A stretch of 52,372 bases of DNA, from the NCBI GenBank assembly GCA_944326115.1, contig CALVCQ010000015.1, forward strand, positions 1 to 52,372, written 5' to 3'. The position numbers were made by a program, and so were the translations under genes. The DNA is from Candidatus Gastranaerophilales bacterium. Its GTDB lineage: Bacteria; Cyanobacteriota; Vampirovibrionia; Gastranaerophilales; Gastranaerophilaceae. This document shows positions 29,594 to 39,417 of this stretch, piece by piece (position 1 is the first letter of the stretch; every line of letters starts with the position of its first letter). The notes beneath the pieces were generated by a model, which made no database searches, was not told the origin of the DNA, and was given only the letters and a program-made list of their open reading frames with translations.

Positions 29594-29746
29594 ATACTTT
29601 TAAAATATTGGAGAAGTTTTAAGAAAGGACTTTCATACTCTATCTTAATCGGGAATTATTTTATTCGAAAAATCTTTCCCGTGATTTACATAATATTTCT
29701 ATATTGCAAATCATTTATTTATAATTTTTATTGTCAATGTCAATTG

Positions 29747-30133
29747 TTATTTGACCATTGCAGCTGCAATTTCATATTTTGCGGGTTCGCTTAAAACATT
29801 ATTTTCACCGAACTCTTCATCAATTGCAATCAAACCTTTTGCAACCTGTTCATCAAAACTTGCTATAAAACCGGCAATGCGTGCAGCCTGTTCAGGTGTA
29901 ACATATTTGCTTACGTCATAAGTTCTTACTGCTGCAACCTGCGGATTTATTACGGCTGCATTTTGAGCCATATATGAAAGCACATCATCAGGGTTTACCT
30001 GCTGTTTTGCCGGTGCATTTGCCTGCTGTGTTTCAGTTTCTTTTTTTTCAGATTTGCCAGTATCTTTTGGCTGGTGTGCATAAGAATTTACTGAACCTGT
30101 GTTGATACCAATTCTGTTAATCTCGTTTGACAT
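29747..30133 (-). CDS. Hypothetical protein
   Basis: The 128-residue product starts at ATG with AGGAGAAG upstream. Residues 20-48 are low complexity (lysine, glutamate, glutamine, alanine); the rest is helical with VTPEQAARIAGFIASFDEQ. No signal peptide or known motif. The 195 bp upstream to holB hold nothing recognisable. Confidence 0.65.
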   Translation of the reverse strand: MSNEINRIGINTGSVNSYAHQPKDTGKSEKKETETQQANAPAKQQVNPDDVLSYMAQNAAVINPQVAAVRTYDVSKYVTPEQAARIAGFIASFDEQVAKGLIAIDEEFGENNVLSEPAKYEIAAAMVK

Positions 30134-30328
30134 TTATCTTCTCCTGTTTAAATAAATTGTTTTACAAAATTGTTATCGGATTAAAGTTTAATAAACTTTA
30201 GAGAAAAGTCCTTATTTTGCATAATAAATTTACATAAGTTTACAAAAGAAAAGATAAACCCGTATAAATTGTGCATTTATAGATTTTAGAAATAAGCAAA
30301 TTTTGAGAAACAAATACTGTTGACAATA

Positions 30329-31270
30329 TCAACAAAAAGAGAACAATAAATTTTCAAAAATAAGCCGTGGTTTGATATAAGCATCGGATTGTTTTTTTGC
30401 CTGCTGTACAGAACGGATATCGTTTTTGATTTTTTGTACCAGCAGTTTGTTATCAATATTGCGTTTAAGCATACATGCAAAGAAATATTCCATGCAATCC
30501 AGCACATAATCGGGTTTGTATCCTTGCTCTTCCGAAACGGTTAAAAGCTCCTGTGCTGTGTCTAAAACATTAATTTTTTTTATAGACGGATAGTCAGCAA
30601 GTATAGGTGTTAAGAATTCCGTATCATAATTTATTGAATTGTAAGAAGGAACATAAAAACATTGTGAGCGAGAAATTATTGTTTCTATAATATCATCCTT
30701 GTCCTCAGTTAAAAACAAAAATAATGTTCTCTCCGGCGGTTCTTCTATAGATTTTAAAAGGGAATTAGCCGAAGCTTCTATCAAAACGCTTCTGTTAAGA
30801 GGTTTCGGAAGCCAGTTATCCTGAGGAAATTTAAAACCAAGTCCGTCAAATTCTTTAATATGTTTCAACTCTGTGTCAGACGGAGACTGCAATTCTGAAT
30901 CGCAAAAAATAAATACCCTGTAATAATCAGAAGAATTTATAAGACTGTCATTTATCATAAGAGTTTGTTTTATGGAAATAACCTTGCTCGATGTATCATC
31001 GGCAGGTTTGTTATCATTTTTCGAAATAGTAAGAACAGCAGGGTGTTGGCTGCTTTTTATCCAGCTGCAATTTATACAGTCGCAATCAGCGGCGCCTTCT
31101 TTGCGGCAGTTGAGTTGTCTTGCAATATCCATCGCAAGATAATACTGTGCAACAACATCCTGTCCGTACAGTACAACAGACTGTGCAAAACTGCGTTTAG
31201 AATTTTTCAATGCAGTTTCAAAATAATTTGTAAAATATTCAAACTTTCTTTTTAATACCGGATGAAACAT
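30329..31270 (-). CDS. holB: DNA polymerase III subunit delta'
   Basis: Clamp-loader subunit. The 313-residue protein has a degenerate P-loop (YGQDVVAQYY), the four-cysteine zinc module (CRKEGAADCDCINC), and NSLLKSIEEPPERTLFLFLTE with sensor 1 near ISRSQCF. The degenerate P-loop and absent SRC arginine (SRSQ) fit delta' more than tau/gamma. It follows holA on the same strand by 43 bp, so the clamp-loader genes are adjacent. GAGG upstream supports the start. Confidence 0.82.
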   Translation of the reverse strand: MFHPVLKRKFEYFTNYFETALKNSKRSFAQSVVLYGQDVVAQYYLAMDIARQLNCRKEGAADCDCINCSWIKSSQHPAVLTISKNDNKPADDTSSKVISIKQTLMINDSLINSSDYYRVFIFCDSELQSPSDTELKHIKEFDGLGFKFPQDNWLPKPLNRSVLIEASANSLLKSIEEPPERTLFLFLTEDKDDIIETIISRSQCFYVPSYNSINYDTEFLTPILADYPSIKKINVLDTAQELLTVSEEQGYKPDYVLDCMEYFFACMLKRNIDNKLLVQKIKNDIRSVQQAKKQSDAYIKPRLIFENLLFSFC

Positions 31271-31313
31271 TGTTCCTCATTTTAAAATTTAATTATTTAA
31301 CATTTTTTTATTA

Positions 31314-32285
31314 CTAACTTAAAAGAGCCAGCTCCACCGGCAGTTCATAAAAAGCAATTTCTCCGGTCTTTACTCTGTATTCAGCTTCCAGCAGATTTTC
31401 TCTTATCTGTATAATTCTGTCCGCAGATACATTTTTAAGTTTTTCAAGCTGTTTTTTTACTATAAATTCATTCATGTGATGCTTAAAAGCGATTTCGGAT
31501 GGATTTTTGTCAGCAGAATCAATTTTTACAGCTGCAAGTCTTGAAAAATTAGTCTGCAAAACAGCCAGAATTTCAAGATAATGTTTATTTGTACAAAGCT
31601 TTTTAAATTCCAGAAGAGCTTTGTCTTTTTGACCTTTCAAAATATAATCTGCAAGTGCAAAAACGTCTTCTGTCGAGGTGCAAATATTTTGAATATGCTC
31701 TTTTTTAACCATTTTTTCGGGATAAATTGCAAGTTTTAGTTTTTCAAGCTCATTATCTATTATCCGGAGATTTGTGCCCAACCGTTCTATCAAAAACTGA
31801 ACCGTATCAGAGGATATTATCAAGTCTTTTTTCTTTGCCTGCTTTTGAATCCAGAGAGCAAGTTCTTTCTGATAAGGCTTAAACTCCGGAAATTCCGTAA
31901 CCGAAGCATATTTGGATATTATTTTAAATAATTTTCTTCTTGTATCGATTTTTTTTGTGCTTTCTCTATCTATTCTGCAGACAAAAACCACATACAAATT
32001 TTCAAGCATGGAGGAAAAAATATCCTCTAACTGTTTAAGTTCTTTATCATCAAAATTAATTTTGCCTTTTGTATCAAAAAAATATTTTTCACAGTTTATT
32101 ACGCACAGAATATTTCCGAACATTAACGGAGGTGTGCGCAAAATATCCGTTAACTCATTAAATTTCGGATTATCATATACACGATAATTTGTAGACAAAA
32201 AAGTCTTGTCCACTATTTTTGATTTCAGCTTTTGCAGCTCTGTCTCAATATTAAAATCTTCCTGTCCGTAGTAAAAATAAAGCAT
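31314..32285 (-). CDS. holA: DNA polymerase III subunit delta
   Basis: Delta opens the sliding clamp. The 323-residue protein starts MLYFYYGQEDFNIETEL, the family N-terminus, and has the LERLGTNLRIIDNELEKL-type middle, FALADYILKGQKDKAL, and a collar domain ending in LPVELALLS. Length is normal. It is upstream of holB in one unit. Confidence 0.87.
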   Translation of the reverse strand: MLYFYYGQEDFNIETELQKLKSKIVDKTFLSTNYRVYDNPKFNELTDILRTPPLMFGNILCVINCEKYFFDTKGKINFDDKELKQLEDIFSSMLENLYVVFVCRIDRESTKKIDTRRKLFKIISKYASVTEFPEFKPYQKELALWIQKQAKKKDLIISSDTVQFLIERLGTNLRIIDNELEKLKLAIYPEKMVKKEHIQNICTSTEDVFALADYILKGQKDKALLEFKKLCTNKHYLEILAVLQTNFSRLAAVKIDSADKNPSEIAFKHHMNEFIVKKQLEKLKNVSADRIIQIRENLLEAEYRVKTGEIAFYELPVELALLS

Positions 32286-32485
32286 ATATATATTGTATCA
32301 CGGAGAAATTTGTCAGGAAAATTCGTGACAGAAACGAAATCTAAAAAATGATTGAATATTTTATCTAATCTAGTGTCGCAGGGGGCGCCTGCTCACTTTT
32401 GACTTTTTTTCCACTGTGCTTCCTGTCTGTTATTAACAGGAGAGAGAAACTGACGGCTGTATCTGGGATACAGAATTATTTAAGT

Positions 32486-32531
32486 ATGTCCGGAATTTTA
32501 CGGTTTTGTATCACTGAAAAATTCCGGACAT
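32486..32531. terminator. Long inverted repeat, possible terminator
   Basis: ATGTCCGGAATTTT and AAAATTCCGGACAT are perfect 14-bp arms around an 18-nt loop. It lies 25 bp after the M48 protease stop. T-tracts sit within the stem rather than after it, so it may terminate in either direction or be a dispersed palindrome. The 32360-32460 stretch before it is GC-richer and holds no gene I can support. Confidence 0.55.
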
Positions 32532-32555
32532 GTATTATTTTTACCTGTATATATT

Positions 32556-33416
32556 TTAATTTCCTGAAACCTGCATAAGACTGTATGCCGAACTCCAGGG
32601 ATTTGTTGATTTTGCCATATTTCTTGCTCTTTTAAGTTTTTCTTTCTGGAGTTTTTCCTGTTCTTTCTGTGCTTTTTCCATTTTCTTTGTATCTGCTTTT
32701 CTTATTTTTAAATTTGCATAAATCAGATTCAAAGCACTCTGGTAAGAGTCTGTTTTGTAATTTTCTTTTACTTTTTCAGGATAGTTGTAATTTGCATAAT
32801 CATAGATGTTCATAATTCTTTCTTCACAAGAAAGATTAGAATCCAAAAGACCGCCTGTTTCTGTAATGTCTGATTTATACACAACAGATATCAATGCAAG
32901 CGGATTGTATCCTGCACTCATAAGAAGATCAACAGCAGTTATATCGGCTTCTTTTTCATTATCTTTATTTACTTTGTTAGAAGAAATTGTTTTTAACAAT
33001 CCTACGGTAGCGGAGCCGTTTTCTGTTTTTGTATTCGGATTAACCGAAGAAAGCAGCGAATCAAAAATAGAAGATTTTGCTGTATGACCGTTTACAAGGT
33101 GTCCTATTTCATGTGCAACAACAGCAGCAAGTTCGTTATCATTTTCAACATATTTTAAATCGCCTGAATATATGTATACAGTTTGTGTATATGTAGCTTC
33201 GGAATTCATATTTTGGTTATCTGTTACTTTAAATGTAACAGATGTTGGCATTTTATTAGCCTTAATAATATTTTTTCCTATAGTATTTAAATGGTTTACG
33301 TTTTTTGAATCAAACCAGTTTGTTGATGTGTTGTAAGATGCAGCAAATGCACTGCAGAAAACTGCTGGCATAATTCCCAGTAATGCGAACAACATTAAAG
33401 CAAAAATCTTTTTCAT
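32556..33416 (-). CDS. Exported M48 family metalloprotease
   Basis: The 286-residue protein has a signal peptide (residues 4-26, cleavage near AFA) and the M48 core: HEIGH at 102-106 followed by NGH, and NEKEADITAVDLL supplying the third zinc ligand. It resembles the BepA/LoiP group acting on outer-membrane proteins. The C-terminus is a lysine-rich coiled coil. AAGGAG upstream. Confidence 0.88.
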   Translation of the reverse strand: MKKIFALMLFALLGIMPAVFCSAFAASYNTSTNWFDSKNVNHLNTIGKNIIKANKMPTSVTFKVTDNQNMNSEATYTQTVYIYSGDLKYVENDNELAAVVAHEIGHLVNGHTAKSSIFDSLLSSVNPNTKTENGSATVGLLKTISSNKVNKDNEKEADITAVDLLMSAGYNPLALISVVYKSDITETGGLLDSNLSCEERIMNIYDYANYNYPEKVKENYKTDSYQSALNLIYANLKIRKADTKKMEKAQKEQEKLQKEKLKRARNMAKSTNPWSSAYSLMQVSGN

Positions 33417-33529
33417 ATATACTCCTTTCCATGTATATATATAATTATAGACTGTTAAAAAATTTTTTGTACAATTTTTGACAGTATGAAATATATGACA
33501 TACGGATAAATTTATTATAAAATCTGGAT

Positions 33530-34594
33530 ATGAAGGTTTTTTTAACTGAATTTCATTACAAAAAACAGTTTACTCCGGCAGAAGGATTCATTGCAGGTGT
33601 ATTATACATTATTCTCGGGATTCCGTCTCTGGTTTATCTGTGCGTTGTAAAAATCAGAAATTTTTTATACAACAAAAATATTTTAAAAATTTATAAACCT
33701 CATACATACACAATCTCCGTAGGAAATCTTACCACCGGAGGCACAGGAAAAACTCCGGTAACAGCAGAAATTGCAAATTATTTTAAAAAGAAGGGAGATT
33801 ATCCCGCAATATTGTCCAGAGGTTACGGCGGAAAAATATCAAATAAAGAAGTCAACATTGTATCTGACGGTAAAAAAGTTAATTTTACGGCGGATGAGGC
33901 AGGCGATGAACCTGTCTGGCTGGCAAATCACTGTCCTGATTGTGCTGTTTTGACATGTGCAAGCAGAGTCAAAGCGGCAAAATTTGCAAAAAACAAACTC
34001 CACTGTACAAAGTTAATTCTGGATGACGGCTTTCAACACAGAAAAATCGGGCGGGACTTAAACATTCTTGTTGTTGATTCAGAAAAGCAATTTTCTAACG
34101 GCTGCGTACTGCCGTTAGGAGCATTGAGAGAACCCGTATCAGAAATTAAACGGGCGGACAAAATTATTGTTACAAATAAAAATTTTAATGATAAAAAAGC
34201 AAAAAGTTTTGCCCGTTATTTAAGAAAAAAATATGATATTCCCTGTTTTGTATGCTCTATGCTGCCCGATGAAATATATAATATAAAAACAGGCAATCTT
34301 ATCACAGACAACCAGCCGGTTATTGCTTTTAGCGCCATAGGTCAGCCTGAACAGTTTTACAAATATCTCAGACACTATGATGTTATGGCAACAAAAGATT
34401 TCCCTGATCATCATATCTATACAAAAGAGGATATTGCGGATTTGCAAAAACTTATGAAAAAATACGGTGCAAAATGCATGATAACAACCGAAAAAGATGC
34501 CGTAAAATTAAAAAATGTGTCTGTTGACACTGAGGAAATTTTCTGTTTGAAACTCAAACCCGTTTTAGATTTGAAAGGTATACTTGATGAATAA
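33530..34594 (+). CDS. lpxK: Tetraacyldisaccharide 4'-kinase
   Basis: LpxK phosphorylates the lipid A disaccharide at the 4' position at the inner membrane. The 354-residue protein has an N-terminal membrane helix (20-42), Walker A GNLTTGGTGKTP (65-76), RGYGGK, VWLANH, LDDGFQHRKIGRDL and a C-terminal TTEKDAVKL motif. It overlaps the next gene by 8 bp. With lptB it shows the host makes lipid A. Confidence 0.95.
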   Translation: MKVFLTEFHYKKQFTPAEGFIAGVLYIILGIPSLVYLCVVKIRNFLYNKNILKIYKPHTYTISVGNLTTGGTGKTPVTAEIANYFKKKGDYPAILSRGYGGKISNKEVNIVSDGKKVNFTADEAGDEPVWLANHCPDCAVLTCASRVKAAKFAKNKLHCTKLILDDGFQHRKIGRDLNILVVDSEKQFSNGCVLPLGALREPVSEIKRADKIIVTNKNFNDKKAKSFARYLRKKYDIPCFVCSMLPDEIYNIKTGNLITDNQPVIAFSAIGQPEQFYKYLRHYDVMATKDFPDHHIYTKEDIADLQKLMKKYGAKCMITTEKDAVKLKNVSVDTEEIFCLKLKPVLDLKGILDE

Positions 34595-35654
34595 AAAATA
34601 TAAAATTCTTGTTATGAGATATCGTTTTATAGGGGATACTCTGCTTACAATACCTTTTTTGAGAAATTTAAGATATGCATATCCTGATGCACAAATAGAC
34701 ATGCTGGTTGCGCCTGTTTCAGGAGAGATTATTGACAAATGTCCTTATGTCGATAATTTTATCTATTTTGATACCACCAAAAAACACCGGTATGAAAATA
34801 AAGCGGGAAATGAAAAAAAAGATTTTTGGTATTACGTAAAATATTTAAAATCACAAAATTATGATAAAGCTTATGTTTTGAAACGTTCTTTTTCCAGCGC
34901 ATTTCTTGCATTTGCCGCAGGAATAAAAGAAAGGGTGGGTTTTGATACGGAATGCAGAGGTTTTTTACTCACAAAAAGAGTTCCTTATGTTGAGGATGAA
35001 CATGAAATAGATTGTTTTCTGGATGTATTGAAAGAAGATGGTATTGAAGTAAAAGACAGTTACCTTGAAAACTGGGTTACGCAAGAAGAGCTGGATGAAG
35101 TAAAAGAAATAATGCAGCAAAAAAATATTAACAAAGACAGCAAAATCAAAAAAGTAATAATCCATGCAACAAGCGGAAACCGTAAAAAAGAATGGGCAAA
35201 AGATAAATGGGCAAAGATTATAACATGGCTTAGCAATGAAGAAAATGTACAGGTAGTATTTAACGGTACAAAAAATGATTCACTGGTATATGAAGAAATA
35301 ATGTCGTATGTAAAAGAAAATTTAAAAATTCCGCCGGTAAATTTTTGCGGATGTTTTAATCTGCGTCAGACACTTGCTTTTACAAAATTGTGTGATTTGA
35401 TTGCCGGATGCGACAGCGGAAATCTTCATATAGCAGCTTCTGTCGGTGTTCCCGTTATCGGCATTTACGGTCCTATGAATACGATTAAATGGAGAGCTTA
35501 TGCTGATGATTGTTCGGTAATAAAAACGAATTTGCCGTGTCAGCCCTGCGGATTGAAAAAAAAATGCCGCAGAGATTATCAGTGCATAAAAGATATTGCC
35601 GTTGAGATTGTAAGGTCAGAAATTTTAAAAAAAATAGCGCTTATAACTCAATAA
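34587..35654 (+). CDS. Glycosyltransferase family 9 (heptosyltransferase-like)
   Basis: I chose ATG 34587 (355 residues) over TTG 34584. N-terminal YRFIGDTLLTIPFLRNLRYAYP and C-terminal GCDSGNLHIAASVGVPVIGIYGPMNTIKW are the nucleotide-sugar site of the heptosyltransferase family. The CGLKKKCRRDYQC end is typical. Translation is coupled to lpxK, so it likely adds a core sugar to LPS. Confidence 0.92.
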   Translation: MNKKYKILVMRYRFIGDTLLTIPFLRNLRYAYPDAQIDMLVAPVSGEIIDKCPYVDNFIYFDTTKKHRYENKAGNEKKDFWYYVKYLKSQNYDKAYVLKRSFSSAFLAFAAGIKERVGFDTECRGFLLTKRVPYVEDEHEIDCFLDVLKEDGIEVKDSYLENWVTQEELDEVKEIMQQKNINKDSKIKKVIIHATSGNRKKEWAKDKWAKIITWLSNEENVQVVFNGTKNDSLVYEEIMSYVKENLKIPPVNFCGCFNLRQTLAFTKLCDLIAGCDSGNLHIAASVGVPVIGIYGPMNTIKWRAYADDCSVIKTNLPCQPCGLKKKCRRDYQCIKDIAVEIVRSEILKKIALITQ

Positions 35655-35810
35655 TAGCTTGATTGTCATACAAAAGATGTAGTTTTTATTTATTGATTCA
35701 ATTTTTGAAATAATCTCCCGTTATATTTATATGTAAGCCGTAAAAAATACGGGATTATATTTCTCCAGCAAAAGTAATACAAAATATACACATATAGAAT
35801 CAAGGAATTT

Positions 35811-36176
35811 ATGGCAGAAACAGATTCACTATACGGAACCGATATCTTTTTAAAAGTAGGCAATTACAACAAAAATATTTTTGAGGCAATAAATGAGGCA
35901 AAAGATTTTATTACAAAAAACCACTGCCCGTTTTTAAATATTGATGCTTCAAATCTCAATATGATAGACGCACTCAAGGTTTGTGTTCTGTCATCAACTT
36001 TTCATTTTGCAAAATACGCAAACGGAAAAATAAAATGGTTTGTTAAAGATGAGCGTATAAAAGAACAAATTGAACTTTTAAAGCTTGATAATGTTGAAAT
36101 AGAAATTAAACGTCCCAAAAGAAATTATACGGATTTTGGCGAAAGTTTCGTAAGAAAACTTTCAATCTGCAGATAA
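35811..36176 (+). CDS. Hypothetical protein, STAS-like
   Basis: The 121-residue product has AAGG upstream. FLNIDASNLNMIDALKVCVLSSTFHFA, with GKIKWFVKDERIKEQIELLKL after it, fits the beta-alpha-beta order of a STAS/anti-sigma-antagonist fold, but no conserved phosphorylatable DSxG serine is seen. Function is inferred only. Confidence 0.6.
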   Translation: MAETDSLYGTDIFLKVGNYNKNIFEAINEAKDFITKNHCPFLNIDASNLNMIDALKVCVLSSTFHFAKYANGKIKWFVKDERIKEQIELLKLDNVEIEIKRPKRNYTDFGESFVRKLSICR

Positions 36177-36356
36177 AATGTAAATATTATAAAAATTAAA
36201 GAAATTTTTTTAATATTACTCATTTTTCTTAATTTTTTTTTATTTTTCGCTCTAAATATCTTAAAATAGCGGATAAATTTTAAATAATTTTGAATAAATA
36301 ATAAAAAAAAATAAATTAATTTTTTTATCTCAAATTACACATGTAACAATTTTAAG

Positions 36357-36400
36357 TGTAATCATTACATTTGTTTGTAAAATGTAAATGGTTATATTAT
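36357..36400 (+). promoter_or_regulatory. Putative promoter and palindrome upstream of glyQ
   Basis: TTGTTT (36371-36376) and TATTAT (36395-36400) are 18 bp apart. Just upstream TGTAATCATTACA (36357-36369) is a palindrome around one central base. The 338-bp gap 36177-36514 has no gene; before the promoter it is very AT-rich, and after it is a leader of about 110 nt with a small GCAGA/TCTGC hairpin. Confidence 0.45.
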
Positions 36401-36514
36401 AATAATATAGCCGAAACGGCAGATAAGACATGTCTGCGGCAATGTTGCTTAAATTAGGGATAATTTATCGGTTTTGGTAAAAAGTTATTTAATAGTACTG
36501 GAAATCAAGAGAGA

Positions 36515-37405
36515 ATGGCTTTAACCTTTCAAGAATTAATCTTAAATTTGTCAAAATTCTGGTCGGATTACGGGTGTATAATTCAGCAGCCTTATGATAT
36601 TGAAAAGGGTGCTTCTACAATGAACCCCGCTACTTTTTTGCGTTCGCTTGGACCTGAGCCCTGGAACACTGCTATGGTAGAGCCCTGCAGGCGACCTACG
36701 GACGCCCGTTACGGTGAAAACCCTAACAGGCTCGGGCATTATTTTCAATATCAGGTAATTTTGAAACCTTCGCCTGATAATGCACAGGAATTATATTTAA
36801 AAAGTCTGGAAGCAATGGGAATAGATTTATCTCAGCATGATGTCAGATTTGTAGAAGACAACTGGGAATCTCCCACGCTTGGTGCTGCCGGTGTAGGCTG
36901 GGAAGTATGGCTTGACGGTATGGAAATTACCCAGTTTACATATTTCCAGCAGGTAGGCGGTCTTGAAATTAAGCCTGTGGCATTAGAACTTACTTACGGG
37001 CTTGAACGTATTGCAATGTATCTTCAGAATGTAAACTCCGTATACGATGTTATGTGGAACAAAGAACTCAAATACGGTGAAATTTATTTGCAAAACGAAA
37101 TTGAACAGTCAAAATACAATTTTGAAGTGTCAAATGCAGACAGATTATTTAAAATGTTTGATATTTTTCAGGAAGAAGTTGAAAATTGCGTAGAAAATAA
37201 GCTGGTATTGCCTGCTTATGACTATGTCTTAAAATGTTCGCATACATTTAACCTTCTTGATGCCAGAGGTGTTATCTCCAAAGATGAGAGAATTAACTTT
37301 ATCAACAGAGTAAGAAGAATGGCAGCAATGGTTGCTAAACTGTATGTTGAACAAAGAGAAGAATTAGGTTTCCCCTTACTAAAAAAAGAAAAAGCTACAA
37401 TTTAA
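36515..37405 (+). CDS. glyQ: Glycyl-tRNA synthetase alpha subunit
   Basis: This is the catalytic subunit of the heterotetrameric bacterial GlyRS. The 296-residue length is standard. [81 protein letters not shown]-region blocks and [15 protein letters not shown] are present. The beta subunit glyS is not adjacent; instead a permease gene follows after 15 bp. Confidence 0.97.
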   Translation: MALTFQELILNLSKFWSDYGCIIQQPYDIEKGASTMNPATFLRSLGPEPWNTAMVEPCRRPTDARYGENPNRLGHYFQYQVILKPSPDNAQELYLKSLEAMGIDLSQHDVRFVEDNWESPTLGAAGVGWEVWLDGMEITQFTYFQQVGGLEIKPVALELTYGLERIAMYLQNVNSVYDVMWNKELKYGEIYLQNEIEQSKYNFEVSNADRLFKMFDIFQEEVENCVENKLVLPAYDYVLKCSHTFNLLDARGVISKDERINFINRVRRMAAMVAKLYVEQREELGFPLLKKEKATI

Positions 37406-37420
37406 TATAAGGATACTTAC

Positions 37421-39049
37421 ATGAGTCAAAACAATGTAACAGAAGCCGGATTGATGGAGAATTTTGTCTCCAAATTATTGAAAACCAAAAATCCTGATGA
37501 CATGCTTGCACAGTCTAAAGAAACAGGATTGAACAAAACCTTGAACTGGGTTGATTTAATTATTCTCGGTATTGGTGCCGTAATTGGCGCCGGAATTTTT
37601 TCTATGGTTGGTACGGCAGTTGTAGGCGCACATCATGACGGTGCCGGTCCTGCAATTGTAATATCTATGGTTATTGCAGCGATTGCGTGTATATTTTCCG
37701 CTTTGTGTTATGCGGAATTTGCCTCAATGATACCGGTATCGGGCGGTGTTTATACTTACACTTATGCTACGCTGGGAGAGCTTGCCGCATGGATGGTAGG
37801 CTGGGTTTTGATGTTGCAGTATACTATCGGTAATATTGCTGTTGCCTGCAGCTGGACAGGATATTTGTTTCAGTTTTTAAGAGGTTTTGAAGCGTATACC
37901 GTTAACCTTCCTCCTGTTTTGCACAGCATCTGTCACCATATTATGTATCCGCCGTTGTGGCTTATCAATGATTTAGGCTCGGCAAAAGCAGCTTACTTAA
38001 AGATGGGTATGAATCCCATGGATCATATTCCGCATTTGTTCGGTGTGATTCCGATATGTTTAAACATTCCGGCAATGTTAATGATATTGCTTGTTACATA
38101 TATTCTTGTCAAAGGTATTTCAGAATCCAAAAATATGGCAAGTGTAATGGTTATAATCAAACTGCTTGTTATAGGTTTGTTTGTTGCTGTCGGTGCATTT
38201 TATGTAAAACCGGCTAACTGGGTTCCTTTTGTTCCTAACGGATTTGGCAGTGTACTGGTTAGTGCCTTTACTATTTTCTTTGCGTATACCGGTTTTGATG
38301 CAATATCAACCGCTGCCGAAGAAACAAAAAATCCTCAAAGAGATGTTCCCATAGGGATTATAGGTACACTGCTTGTTTGTACAATTGTATATATCTTTGT
38401 GGCACTTGTATTAACAGGTATTGTGCCATGGAATATGATTAATATTGGTGCTCCTATTGCACACGCAATCCAGATGACTGGTCAGAGCTGGTTTGCCGGT
38501 TTGATTTCGCTGGGTGCATTGACCGGATTGACATCGGTATTGCTTGTTATGCAGCTTGCTGCAACGAGGATATTATTCTCAATGGCAAGAGACAATTTCT
38601 TTCCGACTATACTTAAAAAAGTTCATCCTGTATACAAAACACCTCATATTATTACCTGGATAGTTGGTATTGCAATGATGATAGGCTGTTTGTTTTTGGA
38701 TTTGAACCTTGCAGCACAGCTTTGTATTTTCAGTGTATTTACTTCCTTTATTGTTGTATGTGTGAGCGTATTGATACTCAGAAAAACAGATCCTGACAGA
38801 GAAAGACCTTTTAAGGTGCCGTTTTCTCCGTTATTTCCGTCTTTGGGTATTTTGCTTTGCGGCGGTCTGATGTGTGTAGCAATCAGCAGCATGGGTAAAA
38901 ATGCACTGCTCTTCCCTTTATGGCTGTTTATTGGTCTGGCTATATATGCCGGATACGGATATAAAAGAAACAGACGAATAGAAAGAATAGAAGAAAAACG
39001 GGAACAAAACAAAGCGGCAAGAGAAAAAGCTTCCGCAAAAACTAAGTAA
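37421..39049 (+). CDS. APC family amino acid permease (YfnA/CAT type)
   Basis: The 542-residue transporter has about 12-14 membrane helices. IGAVIGAGIFSMVG is the unwound TM1 binding motif; AFTIFFAYTGFDAISTAAEETKNP is TM6 and the following loop, typical of cationic/neutral amino acid transporters. Its C-terminus is a basic coiled tail. It follows glyQ in one unit (AAGG ribosome site) and ends at a terminator. The substrate cannot be read from the sequence. Confidence 0.9.
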   Translation: MSQNNVTEAGLMENFVSKLLKTKNPDDMLAQSKETGLNKTLNWVDLIILGIGAVIGAGIFSMVGTAVVGAHHDGAGPAIVISMVIAAIACIFSALCYAEFASMIPVSGGVYTYTYATLGELAAWMVGWVLMLQYTIGNIAVACSWTGYLFQFLRGFEAYTVNLPPVLHSICHHIMYPPLWLINDLGSAKAAYLKMGMNPMDHIPHLFGVIPICLNIPAMLMILLVTYILVKGISESKNMASVMVIIKLLVIGLFVAVGAFYVKPANWVPFVPNGFGSVLVSAFTIFFAYTGFDAISTAAEETKNPQRDVPIGIIGTLLVCTIVYIFVALVLTGIVPWNMINIGAPIAHAIQMTGQSWFAGLISLGALTGLTSVLLVMQLAATRILFSMARDNFFPTILKKVHPVYKTPHIITWIVGIAMMIGCLFLDLNLAAQLCIFSVFTSFIVVCVSVLILRKTDPDRERPFKVPFSPLFPSLGILLCGGLMCVAISSMGKNALLFPLWLFIGLAIYAGYGYKRNRRIERIEEKREQNKAAREKASAKTK

Positions 39050-39054
39050 AAATA

Positions 39055-39083
39055 AAAAGGCTCAATTATTTTGAGCCTTTTTT
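39055..39083 (+). terminator. Rho-independent terminator
   Basis: AAGGCTCAA-TTATT-TTGAGCCTT followed by TTTTT, directly after the permease stop. Confidence 0.9.
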
Positions 39084-39187
39084 TGTGTTTATATGAATAA
39101 GCACAACATTCATCAGTCCATGTATGCGTTATACAGGCAAGGAAGTACACAGTCTTAATTGTGTATGACAAATTAGATGAAAAAAGA

Positions 39188-39365
39188 TTGTCTGAGTGGG
39201 ACCTCGCTTGTAGGAGTGGTACACGGAGTGCGAGTGGCGCCGAGTCTAGCATTTTACGGAAGTGACCCCATGCGCTTGTTGACTGTGCCGGACTTATTGT
39301 TAAATATTGAACTTGCTTATTGCACAGGTTCAACAAGTAGTCGGAGTCAGTTGACAATATGAAAA
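39188..39365 (+). repeat. 178-bp interspersed repeat, copy 5
   Basis: Complete copy, identical to copies 2 and 4, lying between the permease terminator and the MCE gene. Its last base is 52 bp upstream of that ATG. Confidence 0.95.
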
Positions 39366-39417
39366 TAGCCGGTGCGGGGAATTTTTATAAATTAAAAGCA
39401 GTTTTATTATTTAAATT

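Noticed and set aside
36405-36514. T-box or glycine riboswitch upstream of glyQ
   Set aside because: No T-box sequence, terminator/antiterminator pair or glycine aptamer motif could be found in the leader.
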